DNA from: Paroedura picta
Taxonomy: Eukaryota > Chordata > Lepidosauria > Squamata > Gekkonidae
Assembly: GCF_049243985.1 (NCBI RefSeq)
Contig: NC_135382.1
Location: forward strand, 22,672,990-22,736,989
DNA length: 64,000 nt
Reading direction: 5' to 3'
Positions 21,759 to 31,900 of this stretch are shown piece by piece. Below the pieces are notes generated by a model, which did not search any database, was not told the DNA's origin, and saw only the letters and a program-made list of their open reading frames with translations. Every line of letters begins with the position of its first letter. Position 1 is the first letter of the stretch. A program made the position numbers and the translations under genes.

Positions 21759-24700
21759 CCCCTTCAAGGATCGCTGCCTTGTTGTGGCAAGGGGGCTTGC
21801 GTAGTTCAGTGAAGCTATGAGCTATGCCGTGCAGGGCCACCCAAGACGGACAGGTCATAGCTGAGAGCTCTGACAAAAGGTGATCCACTGGAGAAGGCAA
21901 TGGCAAACCACTCCAGTATCTTTGCCATGAAAACTCTATGGACAGTTCCAATAGGCATAACGATATGACGCTGGAAGATGAGCCCCTCAGGTCGGAAGGT
22001 GTCCAATATGCTACTGGGGATGAGCAGACGGCTAGTACGAGTAGCGCCAGAATGAATGAAGCGGCTGGGCCAAAGCCGAAAGGACGCTCAGTTGTGGAAG
22101 TAACTGGTGGCGAAAAGACAGTCCGATGCTGTAAAGATTTTTATTCCATAGGAACCTGGAACGTCAGATCCATGAATCAAGGCAAGCTGGACGTGGTTAA
22201 ACAAGAAATGAGAAGACTGAACATTGACATTTTAGGAATCAGTGAACTAAAATGGACAGGAATGGGTGAATTTAATTCAGATGACCATCAGGTATACTAC
22301 TGTGGACAAGAATCTCGCAGAAGAAATGGAGTAGCATTCATAATCAATAAGAGAGTAGGAAAAGCAGTCTTGGGATACAATCCCCAAAATGACAGAATGA
22401 TCTCAGTTCGAATCCAAGGCAAACCATTCAACATCACAGTGATCCAGGTCTACGCCCCAACCACTGCTGCTGAAGAGGATGAAGTTGATCAGTTCTATGA
22501 AGCCCTACAACACCTTCTAGAAGCAATGCCCAAAAATGATGTGCTTATCATCATGGGGGATTGGAATGCTAAAGTAGGAAGCCAAAAGATTACCGGGATA
22601 ACAGGCAAGTTTGGCCTTGGAGTACAAATTGAAGCAGGACACAGGCTGGTAGAATTTTGTCAAGAGAATACAATGGTCATAGCAAACACTCTTTTCCAGC
22701 AACCCAAGAGACGACTCTACACATGGACATCACCAGACGGTCAACACAGAAATCAGATTGACTATGTGCTCTGCAGCCAAAGATGGAAAAGTTCTATCCA
22801 GTCAATAAAAACAAGACCAGGAGCTGATTGTGGTTCAGATCATGAGCTTCTTGTTGCAAAATTTAGGCTTAAATTGAAGAAAGTAGGGAAAAGCACTAGG
22901 CCACTCAGGTATGAACTAAATCATATCCCTGACGAATACACAGTGGAGGTGACAAATAGATTTAAGGAATTAGATCTGATAGACAGAGTGCCTGAAGAAC
23001 TATGGACGGAGGTTCACAACATTGTACAAGAGGTAGCAACTAAAACCATCCCAAAGAAAAAGAAATGCAAGAAATCAAAATGGCTGTCTGAGGAAGCTTT
23101 ACAAATAGCTAAGGAGAGAAGGGAAGTGAAAGGCAAGGGAGAAAGAGAAAGATACACCCAATTGAATGCAGAATTCCAGAGAAAAGCTAGAAGAGATAAG
23201 AATGCCTTCTTAAATGAACAGTGCAAACAAATAGAAGAAAACAATAGAATGGGGAGGACCAGAGATCTTTTCAAGAAAATTGGAGATATGAAGAGAACGT
23301 TTCATGCAAAGATGGGTATGATAAGGGACCAAAATGGTAGGGACCTCACAGAAGCAGAAGAGATCAAACAAAGGTGGCAAAATTATACAGAAGAACTATA
23401 CAAGAGCGAGCTTAACATCCCTGATGACCACAATGGGGTAGTTACTGACCTGGAGCCAGACATCCTGGAATGTGAAGTCAAATGGGCCTTAGGAAGTCTG
23501 AGCAACAATAAAGCTAGTGGTAGTGACAGCATTCCAGTTGAACTATTCAAAATCTTAAAGGACGATGCAGTAAAAGTGCTACACTCAATATGCCAGCAAA
23601 TTTGGAAAACTCAACAATGGCCACAGGATTGGAAAAGGTCAGTTTACATTCCAATCCCAAAGAAGGGCAATGCCAAAGAATGTTCAAACTACCGCACCAT
23701 CGCACTAATTTCTCATGCTAGCAAAGTTATGCTCAAAATCCTACAAGCTAGGCTCCAGCAATATGTGGACCGAGAACTTCCAGAAGTACAGGCAGGATTT
23801 CGAAGAGGCAGAGGAACTAGAGATCAAATTGCCAACATACGCTGGATCATGGAGAAAGCTAGGGAGTACCAGAAGAACGTCTACTTCTGCTTCATTGACT
23901 ATGCTAAAGCCTTTGATTGTGTGGAGCACAACAAATTGTGGCAAGTTCTTAAAGAGATGGGAATACCAGAGCATCTTATTTGTCTCTTGAGAAATTTATA
24001 TGCAGGTCAAGAAGCAACAGTGAGAACTGAACATGGAATCACTGACTGGTTCAAAATTGAGAAAGGAGTTCGGCAAGGCTGTATACTGTCGCCTTGCCTA
24101 TTTAACTTGTATGCAGAGCACATCATGAGAAATGCGGGATTAGAGGAGTCACAAATTGGGATCAAGATTGCAGGGAGAAATATCAACAACCTCAGATATG
24201 CAGATGATACCACTCTAATGGCAGAAAGTGAAGAGGAACTAAAGAGCCTGTTGATGCGAGTGAAGGAGGAGAGTGCCAAAGTTGGCTTGAAACTCAACAT
24301 CAAGAAAACAAAGATCATGGCATCCGGCCCTCTCAATTCCTGGCAAATAGAAGGGGAAAAAATGGAGATAGTGACAGATTTTATTTTCCTGGGCTCCAAG
24401 ATCACTGCAGATGGGGACTGCAGCAAAGAAATTAAAAGACGCTTGCTCCTGGGGAGGAAAGCTATGGCAAATCTAGACAGCATCCTAAAAAGCAGAGGCA
24501 TCACCCTGCCAACAAAAGTGCGTTTAGTCAAGGCTATGGTCTTCCCAGTTGCAATGTATGGCTGCGAAAGTTGGACCATAAGGAAGGCCGAGCGTCAAAG
24601 AATTGAGGCTTTTGAACTCTGGTGCTGGAGAAGACTCTTGCGAGTCCCTTGGACTGCAAGGCGAACAAACCAGTCAGTCCTAGAGGAGATCAGCCCTGAC

Positions 24701-24980
24701 TGCTCTTTAGAAGGCCAGATCCTGAAGATGAAACTCAAATATTTTGGCCACCTCATGAGAAGGAAGGACTCCCTGGAGAAGAGCCTAATGCTGGGAGAGA
24801 TCGAGGGCAAAAGAAGAAGGGGACGACAGAGAATGAGGTGGATGGATGGAGTCACTGAAGCAGTAGGTGCAAACTTAAATGGACTCCGGGGAATGGTAGA
24901 GGACAGGAAGGCCTGGAGGATCATTGCCCATGGGGTCGCGATGGTTCGGACACGACTTCGCACATAACAACAACAACAAC
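21759..24980 (+). mobile_element. Full-length BovB (RTE-clade) LINE with 8-bp TSD
   Basis: A 3222-bp non-LTR retrotransposon. It starts CCTTCAAGGATCGCTGCC, has a leader of about 180 bp, one long ORF (21938-24967) and ends in a short ATAACAACAAC tail, the microsatellite-like 3' end typical of RTE elements. The octamer ACCCCTAC flanks it exactly at 21751-21758 and 24981-24988. Length matches canonical BovB (about 3.2 kb). Leader and ORF closely resemble ruminant BovB as I recall it, in line with the known patchy horizontal spread of BovB. It shows no internal break and could be a source copy for BovB and its dependent SINEs. Confidence 0.95.
21938..24967 (+). CDS. BovB ORF2: AP endonuclease and reverse transcriptase, 1009 aa, intact
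   Basis: The protein nicks target DNA and primes reverse transcription of its own RNA at the nick. N-terminal apurinic-like endonuclease: GTWNVRSMN at about 72-80, VYAPT, GDWNAKVG from 207, and SDHE at 300-303 with the catalytic His. Reverse transcriptase: PIPKKGNAKECSNYR, QAGFRRGRGTRDQI, box A FIDYAKAFD at 652-660, GVRQGCILSPCLF, and the YADD catalytic box at 754-757, followed by LNIKKTKIMA. The C-terminal part includes CWRRLLRVPWTARR and [14 protein letters not shown], conserved in RTE elements. All catalytic motifs are present with no stop or frameshift. The first ATG at 21938 is used; a start further in, before the endonuclease, cannot be excluded. The long antisense frames here are shadows. 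Confidence 0.95.
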   Translation: MDSSNRHNDMTLEDEPLRSEGVQYATGDEQTASTSSARMNEAAGPKPKGRSVVEVTGGEKTVRCCKDFYSIGTWNVRSMNQGKLDVVKQEMRRLNIDILGISELKWTGMGEFNSDDHQVYYCGQESRRRNGVAFIINKRVGKAVLGYNPQNDRMISVRIQGKPFNITVIQVYAPTTAAEEDEVDQFYEALQHLLEAMPKNDVLIIMGDWNAKVGSQKITGITGKFGLGVQIEAGHRLVEFCQENTMVIANTLFQQPKRRLYTWTSPDGQHRNQIDYVLCSQRWKSSIQSIKTRPGADCGSDHELLVAKFRLKLKKVGKSTRPLRYELNHIPDEYTVEVTNRFKELDLIDRVPEELWTEVHNIVQEVATKTIPKKKKCKKSKWLSEEALQIAKERREVKGKGERERYTQLNAEFQRKARRDKNAFLNEQCKQIEENNRMGRTRDLFKKIGDMKRTFHAKMGMIRDQNGRDLTEAEEIKQRWQNYTEELYKSELNIPDDHNGVVTDLEPDILECEVKWALGSLSNNKASGSDSIPVELFKILKDDAVKVLHSICQQIWKTQQWPQDWKRSVYIPIPKKGNAKECSNYRTIALISHASKVMLKILQARLQQYVDRELPEVQAGFRRGRGTRDQIANIRWIMEKAREYQKNVYFCFIDYAKAFDCVEHNKLWQVLKEMGIPEHLICLLRNLYAGQEATVRTEHGITDWFKIEKGVRQGCILSPCLFNLYAEHIMRNAGLEESQIGIKIAGRNINNLRYADDTTLMAESEEELKSLLMRVKEESAKVGLKLNIKKTKIMASGPLNSWQIEGEKMEIVTDFIFLGSKITADGDCSKEIKRRLLLGRKAMANLDSILKSRGITLPTKVRLVKAMVFPVAMYGCESWTIRKAERQRIEAFELWCWRRLLRVPWTARRTNQSVLEEISPDCSLEGQILKMKLKYFGHLMRRKDSLEKSLMLGEIEGKRRRGRQRMRWMDGVTEAVGANLNGLRGMVEDRKAWRIIAHGVAMVRTRLRT

Positions 24981-24988
24981 ACCCCTAC

Positions 24989-25620
24989 AATCCTTCTCAA
25001 GTCCCACTGAGACAGGCAGACTACAACTAAAAGGAGCTAATCTGTTTCACTTAACATTTCTGGTAAGGCCTTGGAGGAGGAGCTGGTCTCATGGCTTAAG
25101 TGCCACTCAGTGCTTAACACCCACTCAGGGCAGCTGTCCCACCCCTGAGTGCCTCCCCCTCCAACTCTGACCACCCCCTCCTCCTTCCACATCCCTCCAA
25201 GGCTCAGAGGATGCAGATCCCTGCTGCATGAGAGCTGCCCCTGCCAGTGAGTTCCCTGCCTGGGGGCTTCCAGCCTGCAGCCTTTCCAGGTCCTGGGGGG
25301 GAGGGAGAGGCCATCTGCAGAGTTCTTCCACCCCCACCCCCCAGTCTAGCACCCGCTATATTACTGAATGCAAAGAGCTTTGTCCCTAGTAAAGAAATAA
25401 TGAAGAGCTACCTGGAATTGGACTAATTTGTTCCCCAAACGAAAAATGCCCAGCTGCAGGCCTGGTATTCTTCTGCAAATGGGTGGGGGAAAGGGGGAGA
25501 ATCTTCGACTGGGAGTCAACAGTGATGGCTGTCAGGAGCCAGGTTAGTGAATCCAGTGTGTGTGTGGCAGGTTGTGCTGCAAGGCTTTCTCCGCCACGGA
25601 TTGCAAAGGCATGTTTGTTT
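24989..25620. other. Intergenic stretch before the SDR gene
   Basis: GC-moderate, with C-rich tracts at 25120-25350. No exon, CpG island or named repeat recognised. Confidence 0.4.
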
Positions 25621-25641
25621 ATCCAAAGCAGACTTCCTCCA

Positions 25642-25834
25642 TGAGTCACATCACTGCACGTAGCACGAACTCCCAGCTTTTGTAGTTCCAAACAGAAAAG
25701 AGCCAACCTCCGTCCCTCCCATGGTATCGCTCAGCAAAAGGGCGGGGTCTGGAAAGGAGTCAAAAACTCCCAGAGAAAACTCAAGGGACCACAAGAGACG
25801 AGCCAGGCCGCCTAGGAAGGTCGCATCTGAGTCA
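25642..25834 (+). promoter_or_regulatory. Two AP-1-like sites upstream of the SDR start codon
   Basis: TGAGTCA occurs at 25642-25648 and again at 25828-25834, within 200 bp of the start codon at 25842. No TATA box or CpG island is evident, so the transcription start is not fixed. The second site may lie in the 5' UTR. Regulatory use is inference. Confidence 0.3.
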
Positions 25835-25841
25835 GAGCATC

Positions 25842-25988
25842 ATGACGGGGGGACATGTCAGCACTGTCATGGTGACCGGAGCCAATCGGGGCATCGGTAT
25901 GGAACTGGTGAGGCAATTTGCAGAAATGTGCCATCCCCCGGAACGCATTTTTGCTACGTGCCGCAATCCTCAGGAAGACAGAATGCAG
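25842..25988 (+). CDS. SDR gene, coding exon 1
   Basis: Codons 1-49, from the ATG through ...EDRMQ. The donor is CAG/GTGAGA. Contains the dinucleotide-binding motif. The frame is open upstream but has no in-frame ATG nearby. Confidence 0.9.
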
Positions 25989-28900
25989 GTGAGAGCCAAG
26001 AATTGCTGAGCAAAGGGCCCTTTTTGGAAAGGCTGGTTTCCGACCAGAGGAAAACAGAGCTAGTTTTCAGGAAAAGAAGAAGAAAAGCCAGGCAGCTGCT
26101 GCCCTACAGGCGAAAACAGAAAGCGGCTCATACACAAAAGTGTTACTTTGGCCCTCCGGGTGTCCCAGGGACTTATGCAAAAATTGGGTGGCCAACTTTG
26201 GGTTGGGAAAAACCCGGATTTGGGGTGGGGAAATTCCTCAGTGGAGGAGAATGCCATGGAGTCCACCCTCCATAACACAGGGGAACTGATCTCTTTAGTC
26301 TGAAGATGAGCTAAAATTCCAGGAGGCCCCACTGGGGGACTGGCATCTCTAATTCACCGCAGTCGGGAAAGTCTCCCGCACAAGCCTCATTGAGAAATCT
26401 GGCCTAAGGGAAGGAAGAACTGGCAGCAGAGGAGGAGTATAATTCTGTGGGAGACTGGGGCAGGGGAAGGGTTGGGGCTGGGCTGGCATCAGCATAGCTA
26501 GAGTTGAGGCAGCTGCCGATGCCCAAGGCTTTTGGCACGGCCCGCTACCACCAACTCTTCATCCTCAGCCTCCCCTTTTCCCCACCTGCTCACAAGGGCT
26601 CAAAGACCCACTAAATATGCTGCCCATGCCCAGCACTGTTGAGGAGGGACATGCAGTTGGTGCATGGCAGTGATGCTCCCAGGAACTATGGCAGCAGCCC
26701 CTCCAACAAGGTGTGCCGCCTCGTGCCTTCAGGCCAAGGCCACGCATGGGGTGAGAAGGCTCACAGGTGAAGGAAGTACACCCAGTACGTGGGGGACATG
26801 GGTGTGGGTGGAAGGGAGGTGCAGCCTGTGGGGATCTGGTGGTAGGCAGGAAGCCCCCACCCCCCAAGAAAAAACCTCTCTGTCTGGGGCCCCTACAGAT
26901 ATGGGACTGGCCCTGTGGGGGTGAAGCATCATAGCCGCTGCAAATGTCTCTGCGTTCGTAGAAGTGTGGTGAGGCCAGTCTCTATGCAGAAGCAGCCTTG
27001 GAGATGTGACCAGTTGCCTGGTGGATGTGCCCCTGCAGAACCTTCTCATTACAGACCCGACCTGGATAGCCCAGGAAAGCCCTATCCCATCAGATCTTGG
27101 AAGCTAAGCAATGTCGACGCTGGCTAGCGCCTGGAAGGGCGACCTCCAAGGAACACCAAGGTCGTGATGTGGGGGCTGGCAAAGGGAAACCACCTCCAAA
27201 TGTCTCTTTGCCTGGCAGCCGGGCAATTTTAGGTTCTCCTGACTATATGACACATGTGCCAGATCATAAATAATAATAAATAAATAATAACCTCCTTGTT
27301 ACAGAACAGTCTGAATCTACAGTATAAATGAGTAGAATTGTTGTTATTGATAAGAACTTGCAGGGCTCTGTTTTTGTTGCATTTCCGTGGAAGCATAGAA
27401 TTTCTTGCCTAATCGTGGCTTTAATATTTTCCATCAATTTGATTTGATTTATTCTATTTGTTACTTGCCACTCTTGCCACTCATGGCGGGTCTCATTCAT
27501 TCATTCATTCATTCATTCATTCATTCATTCATTCATTCATCCATCCATCCATCCATCCATCCATCCATTCATTCATTCTTCTATGCCGCCCTTCCAAAAA
27601 ATGCTTTCTCAGAAGTATTTTTACCTAACCTCCAAGGCTTCTCCCACGCAGATGTCCCAGCTGGAGCAAGACTCGGGCAGGGAGTAGCACCCGAATGTTC
27701 ATTCACTCTGTTTGTCCCTTGCTTTGTTGTAATTTTTCCTAAATCTTTCATGCTGCAAGGAGGGGAAGGTTCAGTTTTTGAAGACCCCACCTATGTGAGC
27801 ATCATTGTCCTTGCTCAGCCTCCCATAGCCGTCATCCCCCCCCCACACACACACACACACAGAGTACCTCCAAAAAATTAACATGTCAATTACTGATTTT
27901 ATGCCATAGCAATATGCCAATTACCCAATGAACTGGATTTCCTATGGGCTTTATTCCAGAGCAGGATGTAAATTAGGATTTTTTTTTTAAATCTCTCTGC
28001 TGGTGTCTAATGGGGAGAAACTTTGACTGTGCACTGGAGGTGTGGGTGGAAAGTATGGGCAAAACTACCATGAGGATGCTCCATAGCTGCTATGGAATCC
28101 TCTGTAGTTACAAAAGCAATGGAAGAGACCCGGAAAATTGTTGCCCTGTGAATGCAGCTCCAGGATCATTAACGTAGGCCGCAGATGGACAGATATGGGG
28201 CAGGATTTCCACAGTAGGGATGACACTACAGAAAAGGCCCTATTCCCTGCTTGCCACTCGCCTAATCTCAGGAGATGAGAGCACATGGGGTAAGGCCTGA
28301 GAGGAGGGTCATGGGGCAGCAGGCCATCCTTCAGATGCCCTGGTCATAACCAGAGCATTGAGCTGCACCCAGAGAGAAACTGGTAATCAGAGATGTTTTT
28401 GGAACACAGAGGAGATGCTCCCTCCTGCTCAACCCAGGTAACAGTCAAGCAACTGCTTTCTGGACCAGCAGAAATTTCTGAATGGTCTCCCCAGGAAGCC
28501 TCATTTCCTACATGTTGTGCTAATCTTAGATATTGATGGTGGAAAGGGATGTCAAGTCACAAGTGACTTATGGTGGGCCCAATGGGCTTTTCAAGGCAAA
28601 GGTGAACAGAAGTGGTTTGCCATTATCCACTTCCATGTTATGAACCTAGTTTTTTCTTGGAGGTCTCCTATCCAAGTACTAAACAGGTCAGACCTACTTA
28701 GTTTCCAAGATCTGACCAGACTGACCTAGCCTGGGCCATCGAGATCAGGGGCACCTAGATGTTACCACGGCATAAATACCAGGTCTGGTTCTCTCAGGAA
28801 GGACCACAGAAAACCCACCAGGTTCTTGTGGCATAACATTGGACCTTTTTTCCCCGCAGGAGTTGAAAAAGCTGGCTGCCAAACATCCCAACATTGTGAT

Positions 28901-31900
28901 AGTGAAACTTGGTATGTCCACTTCATTCTTCTTTTTTTCTTCCATTACCATTTCTTTATCCTTGTTGCTAACTGGGGGCGGGGGGAGGAGGTACACTAGG
29001 AGCACAAACTTCTGGGGTTGAGTTGACCTTGAAGGTCCTTGGGGACGCTTGAAGTTACCACTGGTGGAAAGTCCTATTAAGTCACAGTGAACATATAGCG
29101 ACGACCCCTTGTGGGTTTGTTGAGGCAAGACGTGTTTATTGCCTGCTTCTGCTTCCTTAGTAGTCTCCAGTCCAATCCAAGAACTAATGAGGGCCAACCC
29201 TGCTCAGTTTCTGACATCTCACGAGACTGGGATAGCCTGGCCCATCCAGTTTGCAGTGAACGACACGAGCCATGTTGGTTCACTTCATTTGTTTCATTTC
29301 TCCTCCATGGGGACCTTAAGGGGGTTATATTACGTCCTCTTCTCTGTCTTATCCTCTCAACAACCCTGTGAGGTAGATGAGGTTGAGAGACAGAGTGATT
29401 GGCCCTGGGTCAACCTGACAAGTTTCCACGGCAGAGTGAAGATTCAAACCAGCGTCTCCCGGAACCCAGTCTCTGGACCACAGCATCACAGGGTCCCTTC
29501 GTGTCTATCCTAACTGAGAATTGTGTGTATTTTCCTCTGAACATGAGCGGGCCCAAAGGAATCTTTCTGGCGGGTCTTTGCTAAGTCTCTGGGCTCCTTC
29601 CTGGCACCAACGCTGAGAGAAAGCACTCTGTGTGACCCAACCCATTTTTCTTTAGCAATCTCATCTTTGTTCTCGCTCTATAGAAACCTGCACGCTTTCT
29701 GGCTTCATTCAGGGCAGGGAAGAGGGATATTCATGAGCTAAGTGCATCACTCAATGCTTCACCCTTGGCCTCTGGGCAAACTTTTCATTGCTGTAAGCTT
29801 TGTTCTTTAGGGGGGGGAAACGGTTTCTCCCTTAAGCCTTTCTGAATTGGGTGGAAAATTAAGGTCAACCTCACCAGTCAAGGCCTGTTTAGACCTCACT
29901 CAGTGGCTGAGACTGTAGCTGGGGGAAAAATCTTTTCTCCAACTGATTTTTTTCTCCTTTTTTGGGGGGGGGAGCTTCATTTAGTGCTTCATTTTTCTCC
30001 CTTTCAGGGGAACCCAAAGCAGCTCACAGAACCACCTAATTGGTCCCTTGAAGTGAATCTTGGCCATTTGGGTTCTTCTGAGTTTCCAATATTCATCACT
30101 TACCCTGACCTTTTTTAGCAGGAAGGGAGAGGATTGAGCCTGGGGCCCTCTGAATGCCAAGCAGATGCTCTCCCACTGAACCTGGCTCCTCCTGATGCAG
30201 GAAGCTGTTAGGCCATTGATCCGTCTCCCCTGGTACTTTTTTGGCTGACCTGACAACCCTCCAAGGGACCTGGCTGAGAAAGCCCTTGGCCAGCCCTGCT
30301 ACCTGAGACCTGCATGACTCAGGCACGCATCTCAAAAAGGATTATAAACTTTGTGCAAATAACAGCGCCGCTTAGATTAACTGTGCTGCTTCTAGACAAA
30401 AGGAACAACGAGTCTCCCCAAGGATGTCTCTGTGCTGGCATGCTTTCTGCCAATCTGTCCTCAATGTTCTCGCATTTCATATATTGTCTCTCCCCCCCCC
30501 CCCCCCCCACATCTCTCTGGCAGTTCTACTGGATTTGCTTGATACATCTTGCCTGCAGCTGAGATTTAGATCCTCCACCCATAAGTAATGCTTTAGGTTT
30601 TGTTGTTTAAAACCGTCTCTGCAACTTACATAACTGCCCTATGCTGGGTCAGAGTCTCTGCCCTACAAGTTTACTTCAGCGAAAGCCTGTGTCATGTAGT
30701 GATCCAAGGGTCAGGGAGGCCCAGGTTCGAATCCCCACTCTGCCATGAAAGCTTGGCTGGCCAGTCACGTATTCACAGAGGGTAAAAGGGAGGAAAAGGG
30801 AATGAATTGAGTCACTTTGGATCCTCGTTGGGAAGCAAGGCAGGATATAAACGAAGTTAACAAAATAAATGCTCAGACTGACAGCAGCCGTCCAGCACGG
30901 TTCTTCCCAACCCTGCTAGAACTCAAAACTGGGAGATGCCAGGAATTGAAACTGGAGCTTTCAGTATCCAAAGCACAGGCTGTATACCAAGGGTGGCCAA
31001 ACTGGCTCTTCAGATGTCTGTGGACTACAATTACCGGGAACCCCTGCCAGCATGGATGCTCATTGTAACTGTAGTCCACAAACATCTGTAGAGCTACAGT
31101 TTTACCCCTGCTCTATCCTAAGCCATGGTCTCTCCCCATGTTCATTTATCAAGAAAAGCATCCCAAAATACGAAATATATGCTGGATCGGTCCCACTGGG
31201 TTTTACAAGTTTTGGTTCCATGTAAGATAGCTGAGGATAGATGTTTTCAACTTTATGCCAGAGATTCTGACAATGAGGTTTGCATTTGAGTGTGTAGCAG
31301 TTAGAGCAGTGGTCCTCAACCTTTTTATCACCAGGGACCGGTCAACACTTGACAATTTTACTGAGGCCGGGGGGGCAGTCTTTTGCCGAGGGACATTGCT
31401 GCTGCCTGAGCCCCTGCTCCACTTGCTTTCCCGCTGCCCACTGGGGGGCGCTGCCAGCAGCAGCTGCTCAGTGCCACATAGAGGGGCAGCCCCAGCCATG
31501 GCAGCTGCCGGAGAGCACCAAAGGTGAGCCGGCGGCAGAGTGGCAGGGCAGCCCCCAAGGCAGCAGCCGGGGGGGGGGGAGGAGGAGCCGCGGGCCAGTA
31601 CCAACTGATCCACGGACCGGGACTGGTCCCCGGATCATGGGTTGGGGACCGCTGAGTTAGAGCATTGGATCAGGATCTTGTAATTTCAGGTTCAAATCCC
31701 CACTCTGCCATGGAAGCCTGCTAGGTAACCTTGGGCTAGTCTGGGTGGCCAAGCTGTTATTATAGTCCAGGGGCCTCTGGAGAGCCACAATGTGGCCACC
31801 CTCGGGCTACTCATTTTCTCCCTATCTCACAGGGTGATTATTGTCAGCGCAAATGTGACATCAAAAGCTTTTTTGGGTCCCCATTGGGAAGAAAAATGGG

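Noticed and set aside
24007-24963. Long antisense open frames of 190 and 122 codons within BovB
   Set aside because: They mirror the sense ORF's codon bias, have no family motifs and lie wholly inside the RT coding region.
21938-24967. A host gene annotated as craniofacial development protein 2-like
   Set aside because: That label comes from BovB sequence in database gene models. Here the ORF has LINE ends and a target duplication, so it is the transposon itself, separate from the true CFDP1 at 42814.
1-25000. A CHST5/CHST6-type sulfotransferase gene expected by synteny
   Set aside because: These have a long single coding exon of nearly 400 codons; no such frame exists apart from BovB.
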